From the NCBI GenBank assembly GCA_051004815.1, contig JBPCJY010000121.1, positions 1 to 15,125 of the forward strand: a stretch of 15,125 bases of DNA, written 5' to 3'. Positions 1-7,663 of the stretch are shown here, one piece after another. How positions within the stretch are numbered: the first letter of the stretch is position 1; every line of letters begins with the position of its first letter. The DNA is from JBBQXY01 sp051004815. Lineage in GTDB: Bacteria > Chloroflexota > Ktedonobacteria > Ktedonobacterales > Ktedonobacteraceae. The translations under genes were made by a program, and so were the position numbers. The notes under the pieces were generated by a model. It was given only the letters and a program-made list of their open reading frames with translations. It made no database searches and was not told the DNA's origin.

Positions 1-89
1 ACCGCAAGGGATCGCCCCTACTATACTACGATGCCCGTTGTGTTCGTAAAACGTCTATAGTAGGGGCGATCCCTTGCGGTCGCCCTGGT
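1..89. repeat. Palindromic interspersed repeat (left window edge)
   Basis: A perfect 25-bp inverted repeat: positions 1-25 pair with 56-80 around a 30-bp loop. The arms contain the core GGGCGATCCCTTGCGG, and CGCCCTGGT follows the right arm. The same arms with a different loop occur at 15048-15125, so this is a dispersed family resembling a REP or MITE. The element may start before the window. No coding capacity is seen. Confidence 0.85.
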
Positions 90-132
90 GGGGAAGCTGA
101 ACCGTGGGCTACTCTGTAACTTGACGCCTCTT

Positions 133-158
133 GGGCGATCCCTTGCGGTCGCCCTGGT
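133..158. repeat. Half copy of the same repeat
   Basis: These 26 bases are identical to 64-89 (right arm plus the CGCCCTGGT tail), without the opposing arm. It looks like a solo half-element or the remnant of a second insertion next to the first. Confidence 0.75.
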
Positions 159-216
159 AACTACCATACCCCTCTTGGCAATCATTCACAGACCCTGATC
201 CATCCCTCCCAAACAC

Positions 217-245
217 TTGCATGTATACGCAGACCGTACTATTAT
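217..245 (+). promoter_or_regulatory. Possible sigma-70 promoter for lgt
   Basis: TTGCAT (217-222), a 17-bp spacer and TATTAT (240-245), 40 bp before the preferred lgt start. The -10 fits the consensus at five of six positions; the -35 fits only at TTG. This is the best candidate in the gap between the repeats and lgt, but it is not strong. Confidence 0.35.
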
Positions 246-284
246 AGAGGCAACGTTCTGTTTAATGAAGATTTGGAGTACGCA

Positions 285-1505
285 ATGGGAATGATCCCTC
301 TTATCGCTTATCTGATTGATTGGGGTTGGATACGTATAGGGCCACCCTACATCTATATTAATATTGATCCCGTGATTGTTCACATTGGGCCAGTAGCACT
401 GCGCTGGTATGGACTGATGTACGCGGTTGCTATCCTCGTGGGTATTCAGGTGGCTCAGGGATACGCCATGCGCAAGGGCATTACGCAAGCCATGATCTAC
501 CGCGTCGTCTGGTGGTGTATCGTCGCGGGCCTGATCGGTGGACGTTTGTACTTTGTGGTACAGCAGCCAAATTTCTTCTCCTACTACCTGGCACAGCCAC
601 AACATATCCTGGCGACATGGGAGGGCGGCATGGCTTTCTACGGAGCCATCTTCCTGGTCATTCCTACCCTCATCTGGCGAGCACGACGCGAACATATCAA
701 TCCATTAGTCCTGATCGATGCCGGCGTCCTTTTCGCGGCAGCAGGTCAAATTTTTGGACGTATCGGCAACCTGATTAACGGCGATATTATCGGTTTCCAC
801 AGCACATTACCATGGTCAACCGTCTATCAAAACCCCAATAGTTGGGCCTGCCTGAATCCCGCCACCTGCAATGTGCCGGTACAACCAGCTGCTGCCTATG
901 AACTGATCACCAACCTCGTCGTGCTGACCGTAATGCTCTTCCTGGCACGGCGCGTGCGTAAGCCCGGTATATTAATGCTATTCTACCTCTTTAGCTACGT
1001 GATTTCGCAATTCTTGCTCTTCTTTGTGCGCGACAATCTGGTCGTCAGCTTCCTGGGTCTGGACTGGGGCTTGAAACAGGCACAGTGGACATCGCTGGTC
1101 GTCTTTATCGTTCTCCTGCCAATCACTTACCTGGTGCTGCGCTACTCCAAAACGATACCGAAGGGCGAGGTAGCCGCCACCTACGGCATTGCTCAGAAAC
1201 CTGCTAAAGATGATGCCGATATCAACGACGAAGAAACTCCTGTAGTATTGGATACCGACACGGAAGATGAGTCGAGCGAACAACCAGCCATGGCAGAGGG
1301 GCAAGAGGTCAGCAATGCCCATCCTCTTGAGGAAGATACTACTACTGAAGAAAATATCATTACGCCCGGTGATGCTGACACGGAGCTGGTACCTCTATCT
1401 GAGGAGACACCTGCCGAAAATGCGCCTCTCACCGAACAGCCAACGGTTCACAAGGTGGTCACGGCAAATGTAGTGGACGAAACAGAGGCGAAATCTCAGG
1501 CATAG
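285..1505 (+). CDS. lgt: Prolipoprotein diacylglyceryl transferase with acidic C-terminal tail
   Basis: Lgt transfers diacylglycerol from phosphatidylglycerol to the lipobox cysteine of prolipoproteins, in the cytoplasmic membrane. The protein has several hydrophobic helices and the family signature GRIGNLINGDIIG (about residues 158-170; usual form GRxxNFxNxE, here with Asp for Glu). It also has GGRLYF, GGMAFYGA (Tyr where E. coli has the His of FHGG, a change common outside proteobacteria), QPAAAYE (the P-x-x-x-Y-E motif) and an RDN motif near the last helices. ATG at 285 is chosen because GGAG at 275-278 lies 6 nt before it; a TTG at 273 in frame would sit on top of that SD. The protein is 406 aa, against about 290 for E. 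coli Lgt. The extra length is a tail of about 110 residues rich in Glu, Asp, Thr and Ala, predicted cytoplasmic and disordered. The gene is monocistronic and convergent with the MerR gene 12 bp away. Confidence 0.93.
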   Translation: MGMIPLIAYLIDWGWIRIGPPYIYINIDPVIVHIGPVALRWYGLMYAVAILVGIQVAQGYAMRKGITQAMIYRVVWWCIVAGLIGGRLYFVVQQPNFFSYYLAQPQHILATWEGGMAFYGAIFLVIPTLIWRARREHINPLVLIDAGVLFAAAGQIFGRIGNLINGDIIGFHSTLPWSTVYQNPNSWACLNPATCNVPVQPAAAYELITNLVVLTVMLFLARRVRKPGILMLFYLFSYVISQFLLFFVRDNLVVSFLGLDWGLKQAQWTSLVVFIVLLPITYLVLRYSKTIPKGEVAATYGIAQKPAKDDADINDEETPVVLDTDTEDESSEQPAMAEGQEVSNAHPLEEDTTTEENIITPGDADTELVPLSEETPAENAPLTEQPTVHKVVTANVVDETEAKSQA

Positions 1506-1517
1506 CGGGAACGTTTA

Positions 1518-2216
1518 TCACACTTGATACAACAGTTTGCGGTGCAACACTGAAATCAATGTATCGGTGACGTTCAGCATCTCTTCAAATTGCGCGGTCT
1601 GCTGCTCCAGCGGCAGACCGTCTTCGCGCCAACGCGGCAGCAGGTGTTGCTCGAAGGCCGCGATTTCACTGCGCGTCAGTTGGCGCAATTGAAAACGAAT
1701 CAGCGCGGGAAGCGCGATGGGCAAGCCCAATGTTTCAAGGTGCTGGTAAAGTTGGAGCAACAAGACATCATCCCCGGAAAACACCATGGCTTCCTCTCCG
1801 TCTCCCCCAAGCGGAAAGAGCAACCCCTTGTTGGTCAGCTCATCGACCTGCTCAGAGGTTGTGCCTGTTTGCTGCATCAACTCTTCTTTAGACAGCTTCA
1901 CCGCCTGCCCACCAGTCGTCAATGATCGCAACAGGCGTTGCTTGAGAGCCAGGTTCATCTGCACATCCCCGTGCAGTGCGCGGATTTCCAGCAAGTGCTT
2001 GATAACATCCAGCGGTAGATTTTGCCGCTCTTTTAGCTCTTTAATGATGTTCAGCACCAACAGATGTTCCTGGTTATAGTAGGCCACACGCCCCCGCATG
2101 ATCGGAGGCGGCAGCAGCCCTTCGGTATTGTAAAAACGGATAGTTCTGCTCGGCACACCCGATTCATGGGCTAGATCATCAATGCGCAGCAGTTGCTGAA
2201 CGTCATTCTGTATCAA
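1518..2216 (-). CDS. MerR-family transcriptional regulator
   Basis: A 232-aa DNA-binding regulator. Residues 9-77 form a MerR winged-helix domain: LLRIDDLAHESGVPSRTIRF, then YNTEGLLPPP and the wing GRVAYYNQEHL, followed by the helix LNIIKELKERQNLPLDVIKHLLE. A second HTH-like stretch (KLSKEELMQQTGTTSEQVDE, about residues 100-120) and a helical C-terminal part follow, longer than the simple dimerisation helix of small MerR proteins. The ligand is unknown; no metal-binding cysteine pattern is present. The start is taken as TTG at 2216, with GAGG about 10 nt upstream; no ATG is available before the HTH. It lies downstream of the permease gene on the same strand, but a 290-bp gap holding a palindromic element separates them, so co-transcription is uncertain. 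Confidence 0.85.
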   Translation of the reverse strand: MIQNDVQQLLRIDDLAHESGVPSRTIRFYNTEGLLPPPIMRGRVAYYNQEHLLVLNIIKELKERQNLPLDVIKHLLEIRALHGDVQMNLALKQRLLRSLTTGGQAVKLSKEELMQQTGTTSEQVDELTNKGLLFPLGGDGEEAMVFSGDDVLLLQLYQHLETLGLPIALPALIRFQLRQLTRSEIAAFEQHLLPRWREDGLPLEQQTAQFEEMLNVTDTLISVLHRKLLYQV

Positions 2217-2245
2217 TTACATTGTACCTCATCTATTCAGCCATA

Positions 2246-2457
2246 CCCTCCCACCCCAGAGTACCCGCGAGGGTACCCTTTCACTGGGAGGTTTTTTGAA
2301 GCGCGCCGGTTTCGCCTGTCATTCTGAGCGCCGCGAAGAACCTCCATGCGGGCCGACGAGAGATTCTTCGCGGCGCTCAGAATGACATTCCCCCTCGCCG
2401 ATGCCTTTCCCCAAAAAATCTCCCAGTGAAAGCGAGGGTACCCTGGGGTGGGAGGGT
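2246..2457. repeat. Nested palindromic repeat element
   Basis: Two inverted repeats sit one inside the other. Outer arms 2246-2297 and 2411-2456 (CCCTCCCACCCCAG... against its imperfect complement, with small indels) enclose inner arms 2317-2344 and 2360-2387, whose core is TGTCATTCTGAGCGCCGCGA. The inner core belongs to a repeat type widespread in Chloroflexota and other genomes (general knowledge). The element fills most of the permease-MerR gap and could form a large hairpin, acting as a terminator or RNA-stability element. An ORF of about 100 codons across it on the minus strand is considered spurious. Confidence 0.8.
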
Positions 2458-2507
2458 CTTGCTTCTTACAGCAACCAAAGTATAGGCGCATCGTCGCTCG
2501 CGGCGAA

Positions 2508-4001
2508 CTAGGTTGTCGCTTTGGCGATGATCTCTTCATCACTCACGTCACCTCTGATGGTGGCATGACCAACGAAGTAGAGAATGGCTCCCACTAAGAG
2601 AGAGAGTACAGCAATACTGCCAATCCAGAGCACCCACGAATTATAGGCGATCAACGTCGTCCACGGACCCGTGAAGGTAACATATACACCAACACTGCTG
2701 GCAAGGAGTCCAAAGACAGAACACAGGTAGAAGACCCAGTCAGGAGCCAGGCGCGTGCGAGCGAATGTCTCGTGGTACTTGTAGCGGATGATAATCACAT
2801 CTATGAAGAGCACTATCATCGATACACACCAGATGACCGTAACTGCTGCTTGCAGAATATCGTAGACGACCGTGGAAAGATCAGCAGGCTTCAAGCCGGT
2901 GCTCAAGGCGTAGGGCGCGACGATGAACGCGAGAGCGGTGAAGAAGGCAGAGATAATACTCTGTACCAATACGGCCACCCACGGCACCCTATTGGCATTC
3001 ACTTTACTCATTACTGCTGGCATACGGCGGTCCAGACCTGACACGAAAAGCAGGCGTCCGAAGGAGTAGTTATAGACAGCAGTGTTAAAGATGAAGAAGC
3101 CGATAAAGATGATGTTCACTAGCCAGCCGAGAACGGTGCCAGCAGGGCCAAAACCCAATCGTACAGCCTCAGCGATGGCGGAAGGGCTACCCTGATCTTT
3201 TAGTGGAACGGCAACCATCACACCAAAGGTACCGATGAGGTAAGCGGCAATAACGACAGCCGAGCCCCAGAGGAGATAGCGCGTGATGGCACGTACATCA
3301 TTGACTTCGACCCCCATGTTCAACGGGACTTCAATACCAAGCAAGGCCAGAATGACGGTCCCGTAGAAGGTCGCATTGCCCCAATTCAGACTCCAATGCG
3401 TTGGCGAGTAATCGACAGGCGCGGGATGCCCCAGTGAAAGGACTCCCGCCAGACCGATGAGCAGGATTGCGCCACCATAGGCCACAAAGACGACGTTGAC
3501 GAAGTTTTGTGTGACACGAAAGCGCATGATCGAAAGCAGAAAAGAGAAGGCGATGACGACGATAATAGCCACACCTTGCTGCCATGCCTCCGTCAAAAAG
3601 GCTGGATTGAGCTGTTGGATGAGAGATACAACAGCATCACCCGTGGCAATCATGACGAGTACACCGGGCCACCATGCACAGAAACCAGCAAAAAAGCCCA
3701 TGAATGGCCCAAATGCTTTATTGGTCCAGACGTAAATAGAGCCTTCACCGGGGAACATCAGACCGAGCTGACCAGTGACGATGGCACCGGGGATAAGAAA
3801 TGTGAGGAAACCGATGCCCCAGTAAATATACGCTGCCGGACCTGCACCCCCCGCCATCACAGCCGAATTACTGATGAAAAGAACGATTGCAACGAAGATG
3901 GCTACCATGTCAAACGAGTTCAAGACCTTGGGAAGGATACCTCCAGCGATGCGTTCCGAACGCAAGACGTTGTCGTTTCCACTTTCGGAGATTGTTGCCA
4001 T
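2508..4001 (-). CDS. APC-superfamily amino acid/polyamine permease
   Basis: A 497-aa integral membrane protein with about twelve hydrophobic segments, the usual size for the amino acid-polyamine-organocation superfamily. The first helix follows the typical cytosolic start (LNSFDMVAIFVAIVLFIS), and a Gly/Pro-rich loop (GQLGLMFPGEGSIYVWTNKA, about residues 78-97) matches the conserved region after TM2 in this family (PxxGGxYxW type). It probably takes up amino acids or a related amine by proton or antiport coupling; the substrate cannot be told from sequence. Start: ATG at 4001 preceded by AGGAGGT, 11 nt away, a strong SD. No partner gene (decarboxylase, deaminase) is adjacent. The last 15 residues are polar and cytoplasmic (DVSDEEIIAKATT). 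Confidence 0.88.
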   Translation of the reverse strand: MATISESGNDNVLRSERIAGGILPKVLNSFDMVAIFVAIVLFISNSAVMAGGAGPAAYIYWGIGFLTFLIPGAIVTGQLGLMFPGEGSIYVWTNKAFGPFMGFFAGFCAWWPGVLVMIATGDAVVSLIQQLNPAFLTEAWQQGVAIIVVIAFSFLLSIMRFRVTQNFVNVVFVAYGGAILLIGLAGVLSLGHPAPVDYSPTHWSLNWGNATFYGTVILALLGIEVPLNMGVEVNDVRAITRYLLWGSAVVIAAYLIGTFGVMVAVPLKDQGSPSAIAEAVRLGFGPAGTVLGWLVNIIFIGFFIFNTAVYNYSFGRLLFVSGLDRRMPAVMSKVNANRVPWVAVLVQSIISAFFTALAFIVAPYALSTGLKPADLSTVVYDILQAAVTVIWCVSMIVLFIDVIIIRYKYHETFARTRLAPDWVFYLCSVFGLLASSVGVYVTFTGPWTTLIAYNSWVLWIGSIAVLSLLVGAILYFVGHATIRGDVSDEEIIAKATT

Positions 4002-4253
4002 GTGAGTTATTACCTCCTGTTAAATACTTCAGTATGACAAATGAAGCAAGCGAAAAGGTACTATAGATGACAAGAAACTACAAAAAGAACAATGTTACGG
4101 GATCGATGCCTTTCAATCTAGCAACCGCTTAATAATCTCCCCCTTCCTGTATAACAAGGCCATCTACGCTAAAGCGAAGAGCGCACCTGCCAAGCAGCAA
4201 TTGGTGCAATTCTATCATAAATGCTCAACAACAATACGTCAAGGGAACAACCG
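4002..4253. other. Intergenic region upstream of the permease
   Basis: About 250 bp without a gene. It must hold the permease promoter on the minus strand, but no hexamer pair is convincing: a TATAGT near 4061-4066 lacks a matching -35. No repeats were seen. Confidence 0.5.
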
Positions 4254-4295
4254 AGCAAAAATAACCCTCCACATTCTTAAAGATGTGAAGGGTTT
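4254..4295 (-). terminator. Rho-independent terminator of the 447-aa membrane protein gene
   Basis: Read on the minus strand, a hairpin with arms 4280-4294 and 4263-4278 (AACCCTTCACATCTT against its near-perfect complement, with one bulge and one mismatch) is followed directly by a T-rich tract (TTATTTTTGC). It begins 5 bp after the stop codon of the upstream minus-strand gene, which is the classic intrinsic terminator position. Confidence 0.85.
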
Positions 4296-4299
4296 GCCA

Positions 4300-5643
4300 T
4301 CAATGCGTGGGTGTTGAAGTTGCCTTAGGAGGTGGTTGAGACGTAGGGGTGCTCGCTGGACTATTGAGCTTGGCCGTCTCATCTTGTAACTTGCGCTGCA
4401 ATGCCCGTAGATAGGACTGTGCGCCATCCAGATCGGCATCGGTAATCGTTTGTATCTCCAAGGGTACCGCCTTGACCTGCTTCACCCACGTCGTCAGCAC
4501 AGTTTGCAGCGCAGCCATGGTAGAGTTATCCTGGTTGAATTTCGCCAGGAAGCCGCGTGCCGATATCACAGCCTGCAACGTCACACCCAGGAAATCTCCC
4601 GTCACAGTCGCGGCCAGCGTGACCAGAGGCGAGACAAAATCATCGTAGGCGAGGCGCGTCAACTTGGCCGCAGCCATCGCCCCCTGCAACGAGACTCCTT
4701 CCAAATTATTTAGTGAGGTAACAAATTCCTTGCGCACCGCCTCTGCCCCGGCAGCTAACCCTTTATTGTATGCATCTTGTATTTGATGCTCCAGGTTTGT
4801 GCCAACATCATTGATTGCCTGTGGAATCTTTGGGCCTAACTCGTAGGCTGCAACACCACCTGCCGCGACTAGACCAAGCCCCACTAAGAGCTTTCTGCGC
4901 GATATGCCTTGCTTTTTGCCTCTGCGCCGCGCCCGTCGCTCATCCTCTTCATCATCATAATAGTCTTCGTCGGCGTATTCCTCTTCTTCGATGTCACGGC
5001 GTGACGGCGGTAAACGACGACTGGTGGTAGTACTTGGTCTCGGTGCCTGCCGCGGTGGCGGGGCTTCCGTATACCCTAAGCGTTGATCAAGCGGGTCCTC
5101 GTAGCCCAGATCAGGATCCACATATTCAAACTCATTCCACCCCTCTTCTTCTGTATCAACTTCGGCATACTCCTGGGGTGCCGACTGATAAGGTGGGACG
5201 GCGGCAGAACGCCTGATCGGTGCTTGTCCTGCATTGCGAGTGCGGTAGCGATTACTGAACAACGTGCTATCGTCCTGCTCTTCATACAGGCCTTGCTCGT
5301 CCTCGGGTTCGCTGTGATGAGCCTGCAATACTTCATCTTGTTGCTCAGCCTCTTCTTCGGGAAGAGTGGTGGAATGCGTTTTGCTGGCGAGAATACTTTG
5401 ACGTAAGAGCTGTCGAGTTCTACGGAGATCGGGTCGAGGTGCCAATTGTCCGCTGGAACGACCTACATTCTGACTGTTCGAATCGCCACGCGATGGCCAT
5501 CGGTCGCCTGTAAGAGAAGTATCGGCACGTCCACTTTGACTGGAACCATTTTGTTTCTGACCACCCAATGGATCATAATCATAGCCATACTGTCTCCCTG
5601 GACTCCGCCGGTAGGCTCTTCTCTCAAATTGATCCTTCGTCAT
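4300..5643 (-). CDS. Single-TM protein with acidic disordered N-half and internal Tat-like motif
   Basis: Not recognised as a named family. With the ATG at 5643 (GGAGAG 4 nt upstream) the protein is 447 aa. Residues 1-245 are low-complexity: Arg/Ser/Gln-rich at first, then strongly acidic (DIEEEEYADEDYYDDEEDE), ending in a basic patch ARRRGKKQG. Next comes SRRKLL (248-253) and a hydrophobic segment LVGLGLVAAGGVAAY (about 253-267), then about 160 mostly helical residues and a Pro/Thr-rich tail (429-447). The likely topology is a cytoplasmic acidic N-half, one membrane anchor and an extracytoplasmic helical domain. The SRRKLL-hydrophobic pattern resembles a twin-arginine signal lying far inside the protein. 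An upstream in-frame start (up to 5727) exists but has no better SD. The gene is monocistronic with its own terminator. Function unknown. Confidence 0.75.
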   Translation of the reverse strand: MTKDQFERRAYRRSPGRQYGYDYDPLGGQKQNGSSQSGRADTSLTGDRWPSRGDSNSQNVGRSSGQLAPRPDLRRTRQLLRQSILASKTHSTTLPEEEAEQQDEVLQAHHSEPEDEQGLYEEQDDSTLFSNRYRTRNAGQAPIRRSAAVPPYQSAPQEYAEVDTEEEGWNEFEYVDPDLGYEDPLDQRLGYTEAPPPRQAPRPSTTTSRRLPPSRRDIEEEEYADEDYYDDEEDERRARRRGKKQGISRRKLLVGLGLVAAGGVAAYELGPKIPQAINDVGTNLEHQIQDAYNKGLAAGAEAVRKEFVTSLNNLEGVSLQGAMAAAKLTRLAYDDFVSPLVTLAATVTGDFLGVTLQAVISARGFLAKFNQDNSTMAALQTVLTTWVKQVKAVPLEIQTITDADLDGAQSYLRALQRKLQDETAKLNSPASTPTSQPPPKATSTPTH

Positions 5644-6029
5644 CAAACTCTCCATCATGGTTGCTGCTATCGTTGTGGAATACATTACTCTACAGGGGAA
5701 ACAAGAAAAGTTGCTGCTTCGGCTCAAGCCAACAAAATTAACACACCTATTACTTATTCTACCCTACTTTACTCATTTCTGTCTACCTTTTACAGTGAAA
5801 AATGGCCTGATACCACAATATTCATTAGAATAGACGTAGATCAGCATTGCTTTTACACGTATTTTAGCACTGAAAGGGGGATTTCGTTTCCAGTATTGTC
5901 ACCCCCCCCCCATTTTTCTCAGGCATCAGACGATTATTAGCTAGTATATCATAGAACGCACGTTCTACGAACTATATCACATCTATCGTCCTATAGCAAG
6001 GATAAAATATGTCGAGGTCAAGCATACCT
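5644..6029. other. Long intergenic region left of the integrative element
   Basis: About 390 bp, AT-rich, with no credible gene on either strand. It holds a run of ten C (5902-5911), a 16-bp palindrome at 5952-5967 (separate entry) and, at its right edge, the attachment site. Before integration it was contiguous with 11226, so it was the shared upstream region of the 447-aa membrane protein gene (-) and the MBL-ugd operon (+). Confidence 0.6.
5952..5967. promoter_or_regulatory. Palindromic operator candidate, LexA-box-like
   Basis: TAGAACGCACGTTCTA is a perfect 7+7 inverted repeat around CA. Its core GAAC-N4-GTTC is the half-site arrangement of Gram-positive-type SOS boxes (CGAACRNRYGTTYG), differing at the outer bases. 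TATATCA occurs on both sides (5945-5951, 5973-5979). Which gene it serves is unclear: it is about 300 bp upstream of the membrane protein start and 70 bp before the attachment site. Confidence 0.35.
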
Positions 6030-6048
6030 ATGTTATAATAATGGCAAT
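6030..6048. repeat. Left attachment site (attL) core
   Basis: ATGTTATAATAATGGCAAT, 19 bp, is repeated exactly at 11207-11225. The flanking bases differ on both sides. It lies 83 bp beyond the 3' end of the integrase gene, a normal place for an attachment site. It contains TGTTATAAT, an extended -10 box. Confidence 0.85.
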
Positions 6049-6130
6049 CATAACTCAAACCACTAGAACCGCCTCTAAAGCCTTTACACAACAATCACTA
6101 CCACACAATACAGCAATTTTGACAGCAATC

Positions 6131-7252
6131 CTAAGAACCCCCATACAGATCATCCATCTTCTTTGCCACCTCTTGCTGCTGCTCTGGCAACACATGCGCG
6201 TAGATATCCGCCGTGATTGCAACCGAGCTATGCCCCAATAATTCTGACACTACTTTCAAAGGTACTCCTGCCGCAAGCAACACCGTTGCCGCACCGTGTC
6301 GCAGATCATGGAACCGCACATCAGGCAAACCCTCCATCTTCAGCAGCTTCTTAAACAGAAACCGCACACGGCCAGGGTTAAAGTAACCACCATAAATGTT
6401 ACAGAAGATCAGCCCATGCTCTTTCCACCGATCACCCATCTTAATATGTGCTTGTTCCTGCCTCGCTTTATGTTCCTTCAACGCCTCTACTGCCACATTT
6501 GGAAGCACAATCCTACGCCGCCCCTTTTTCGTCTTCGGCTCACCCTCAATATAGCCCATCCCACTCACATAGGATAGATTATGCCGAACCTGCAAGATAC
6601 CCTTTTCCAAGTCAATGTCGTTCCAATGCAATCCGACCAATTCACCTTCTCTCATACCCGTCGTAACTGCTACCAAGAGCAAAGCATCAAGACGAGAACC
6701 CCGCGCAACCTCTAGAAGCTTGTGCGCTTGCTCTACTGACAATACCTGCCCTTCATACCGCTCAATGTGAGGCAAATTAATCAGCTTCGCCACATTGCGT
6801 GCTACAAACCCCTGTTTCAAGGCGTCCTCTAACGCGCCGCCCAACGCCGCATTAATCAAAGCGAGCGATCCTGGTTTAAGCGTTTTCTGCTTCTCTGCAT
6901 AGAATGCTTGCAAATGCCCTATAGTAAGCTTTTGGAGCTTGATATGTCCAAGAGCCGGTATCAAATGACAGCGTATCATCGAACGGTATCCCTTGTAGGT
7001 GTTTGGCTCCAATGTCAGCTTCACCACCTGCTCTACCCATCGCTCTAAATGCGCCTTGAGCGTTTGTTGTGGCCCAGTTACAAGCGTCCCCTGCTTTTGC
7101 TCATACAACGCTCCATTCAGCTTGTCCTGAACCTCTTTGCGCGTCTGACCATAAAAGTACTTGCGCTTGTGGTTATCCAATGTGATAGCAGCTTGATAGC
7201 GGCCATCCTTACGCCGAGTGATAGAACCCTCACCATGCCCTCTACGCGCCAT
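6131..7252 (-). CDS. int: Tyrosine-type site-specific integrase
   Basis: A 373-aa phage-type integrase that would integrate and excise the surrounding element at the 19-bp core. Domains: N-terminal arm-binding AP2-like region (about 1-55, GEGSITRRKDGRYQAAITLD), SAM-like core-binding domain (about 65-155), catalytic domain (about 170-373). Catalytic residues are visible: Arg201 (TTGMREGEL), Lys about 243 in the beta-hairpin (KTKKGRR), His315-x-x-Arg318 (FHDLRHGAATVLL), His341 (LLGHSS) and nucleophile Tyr351 (ADIYAHV). All are intact, so it should be active. ATG at 7252 is preferred because GGAGGT lies exactly 6 nt upstream; an upstream in-frame start at 7294 would overlap the preceding gene and lacks this SD. 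It is the last gene of the leftward operon, 11 bp after the small HTH gene. Closest types are integrases of Gram-positive phages, ICEs and actinobacterial pSAM2-like elements. Confidence 0.95.
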   Translation of the reverse strand: MARRGHGEGSITRRKDGRYQAAITLDNHKRKYFYGQTRKEVQDKLNGALYEQKQGTLVTGPQQTLKAHLERWVEQVVKLTLEPNTYKGYRSMIRCHLIPALGHIKLQKLTIGHLQAFYAEKQKTLKPGSLALINAALGGALEDALKQGFVARNVAKLINLPHIERYEGQVLSVEQAHKLLEVARGSRLDALLLVAVTTGMREGELVGLHWNDIDLEKGILQVRHNLSYVSGMGYIEGEPKTKKGRRRIVLPNVAVEALKEHKARQEQAHIKMGDRWKEHGLIFCNIYGGYFNPGRVRFLFKKLLKMEGLPDVRFHDLRHGAATVLLAAGVPLKVVSELLGHSSVAITADIYAHVLPEQQQEVAKKMDDLYGGS

Positions 7253-7263
7253 ACCAGCACCTC

Positions 7264-7467
7264 CTATGCGCCTTTTTCGCGCCGCTCTATCCACTCTTCA
7301 AGTGCCATCACCGAGACACGTACTGCCCGACCAAAGTGAACGACTGGCAACCCTTCATAGTAAATCAATCGGTAGACTTTCGCCCGACTCAGCCGCAACG
7401 ACTCACACACTTCTGGAATAGCCAAGAATAAAGGCGAGATCACCGCCCGTTGTTTCTGTTTCGCCAT
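7264..7467 (-). CDS. Excisionase-type helix-turn-helix protein
   Basis: A 67-aa protein of the MerR-like winged-helix type found in excisionases (HTH_17 class): AIPEVCESLRLSRAKVYRLI, a short turn and wing (YYEGLPVVHFGRAVRVSVMA) and the closing helix LEEWIERRE. By position directly before int it is the natural candidate for the recombination directionality factor (Xis), though the same fold also serves as a transcription factor. Start ATG at 7467 with SD GAGGTGAT; the stop codon of the upstream 63-aa gene (TGA, 7472-7474) lies inside this SD, so translation is likely coupled. The SD of int starts right after its own TAG stop. Confidence 0.88.
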   Translation of the reverse strand: MAKQKQRAVISPLFLAIPEVCESLRLSRAKVYRLIYYEGLPVVHFGRAVRVSVMALEEWIERREKGA

Positions 7468-7471
7468 ACCA

Positions 7472-7663
7472 TCACCTCTTCTCTAGCAAGAGAACCAACG
7501 CATACGACAACACCTGACGTTCAATCTCAAGCTCGGTATCCCGATACATCAAGATCAGCACACCAACCACTTCCATCAGTTGCATATCCCGTTGTGCCAG
7601 CCGCCCAACTGTCTCCATTTCTCGCTTAATCGCCCAAAGTTCATCAATGTTCATTGATTTCAC
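7472..7663 (-). CDS. Small hypothetical protein of the leftward operon (63 aa)
   Basis: Family not recognised. The start is taken as GTG at 7663 with AGGAGGT 4-5 nt upstream; an in-frame ATG at 7654 would give 60 aa. The sequence is predicted nearly all helical, with two amphipathic helices (MNIDELWAIKREMETVGRLA and DTELEIERQVLSYALVLLLE) around a hydrophobic stretch LMEVVGVLILMY, so it may dimerise as a helical hairpin. No DNA-binding motif is evident. It overlaps the 3' end of the 138-aa ORF upstream, and its stop lies in the SD of the HTH gene downstream. Strong SD and tight coupling support a real gene. Confidence 0.7.
   Translation of the reverse strand: MKSMNIDELWAIKREMETVGRLAQRDMQLMEVVGVLILMYRDTELEIERQVLSYALVLLLEKR

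Noticed and set aside
2237..2542. 101-codon minus-strand ORF after the permease
   Set aside because: It runs through both arms of the nested palindrome and overlaps the permease 3' end; the translation shows no domain.
5902..5911. C10 tract as a phase-variation switch
   Set aside because: It lies in non-coding DNA, not within a promoter spacer or a reading frame that I can support; it could also vary through sequencing error.
6041..6241. Plus-strand ORF starting at the ATG in the left attachment core
   Set aside because: It has no SD, its start lies 2 nt after the -10 box so it could not be in that transcript, and it is antisense to int.
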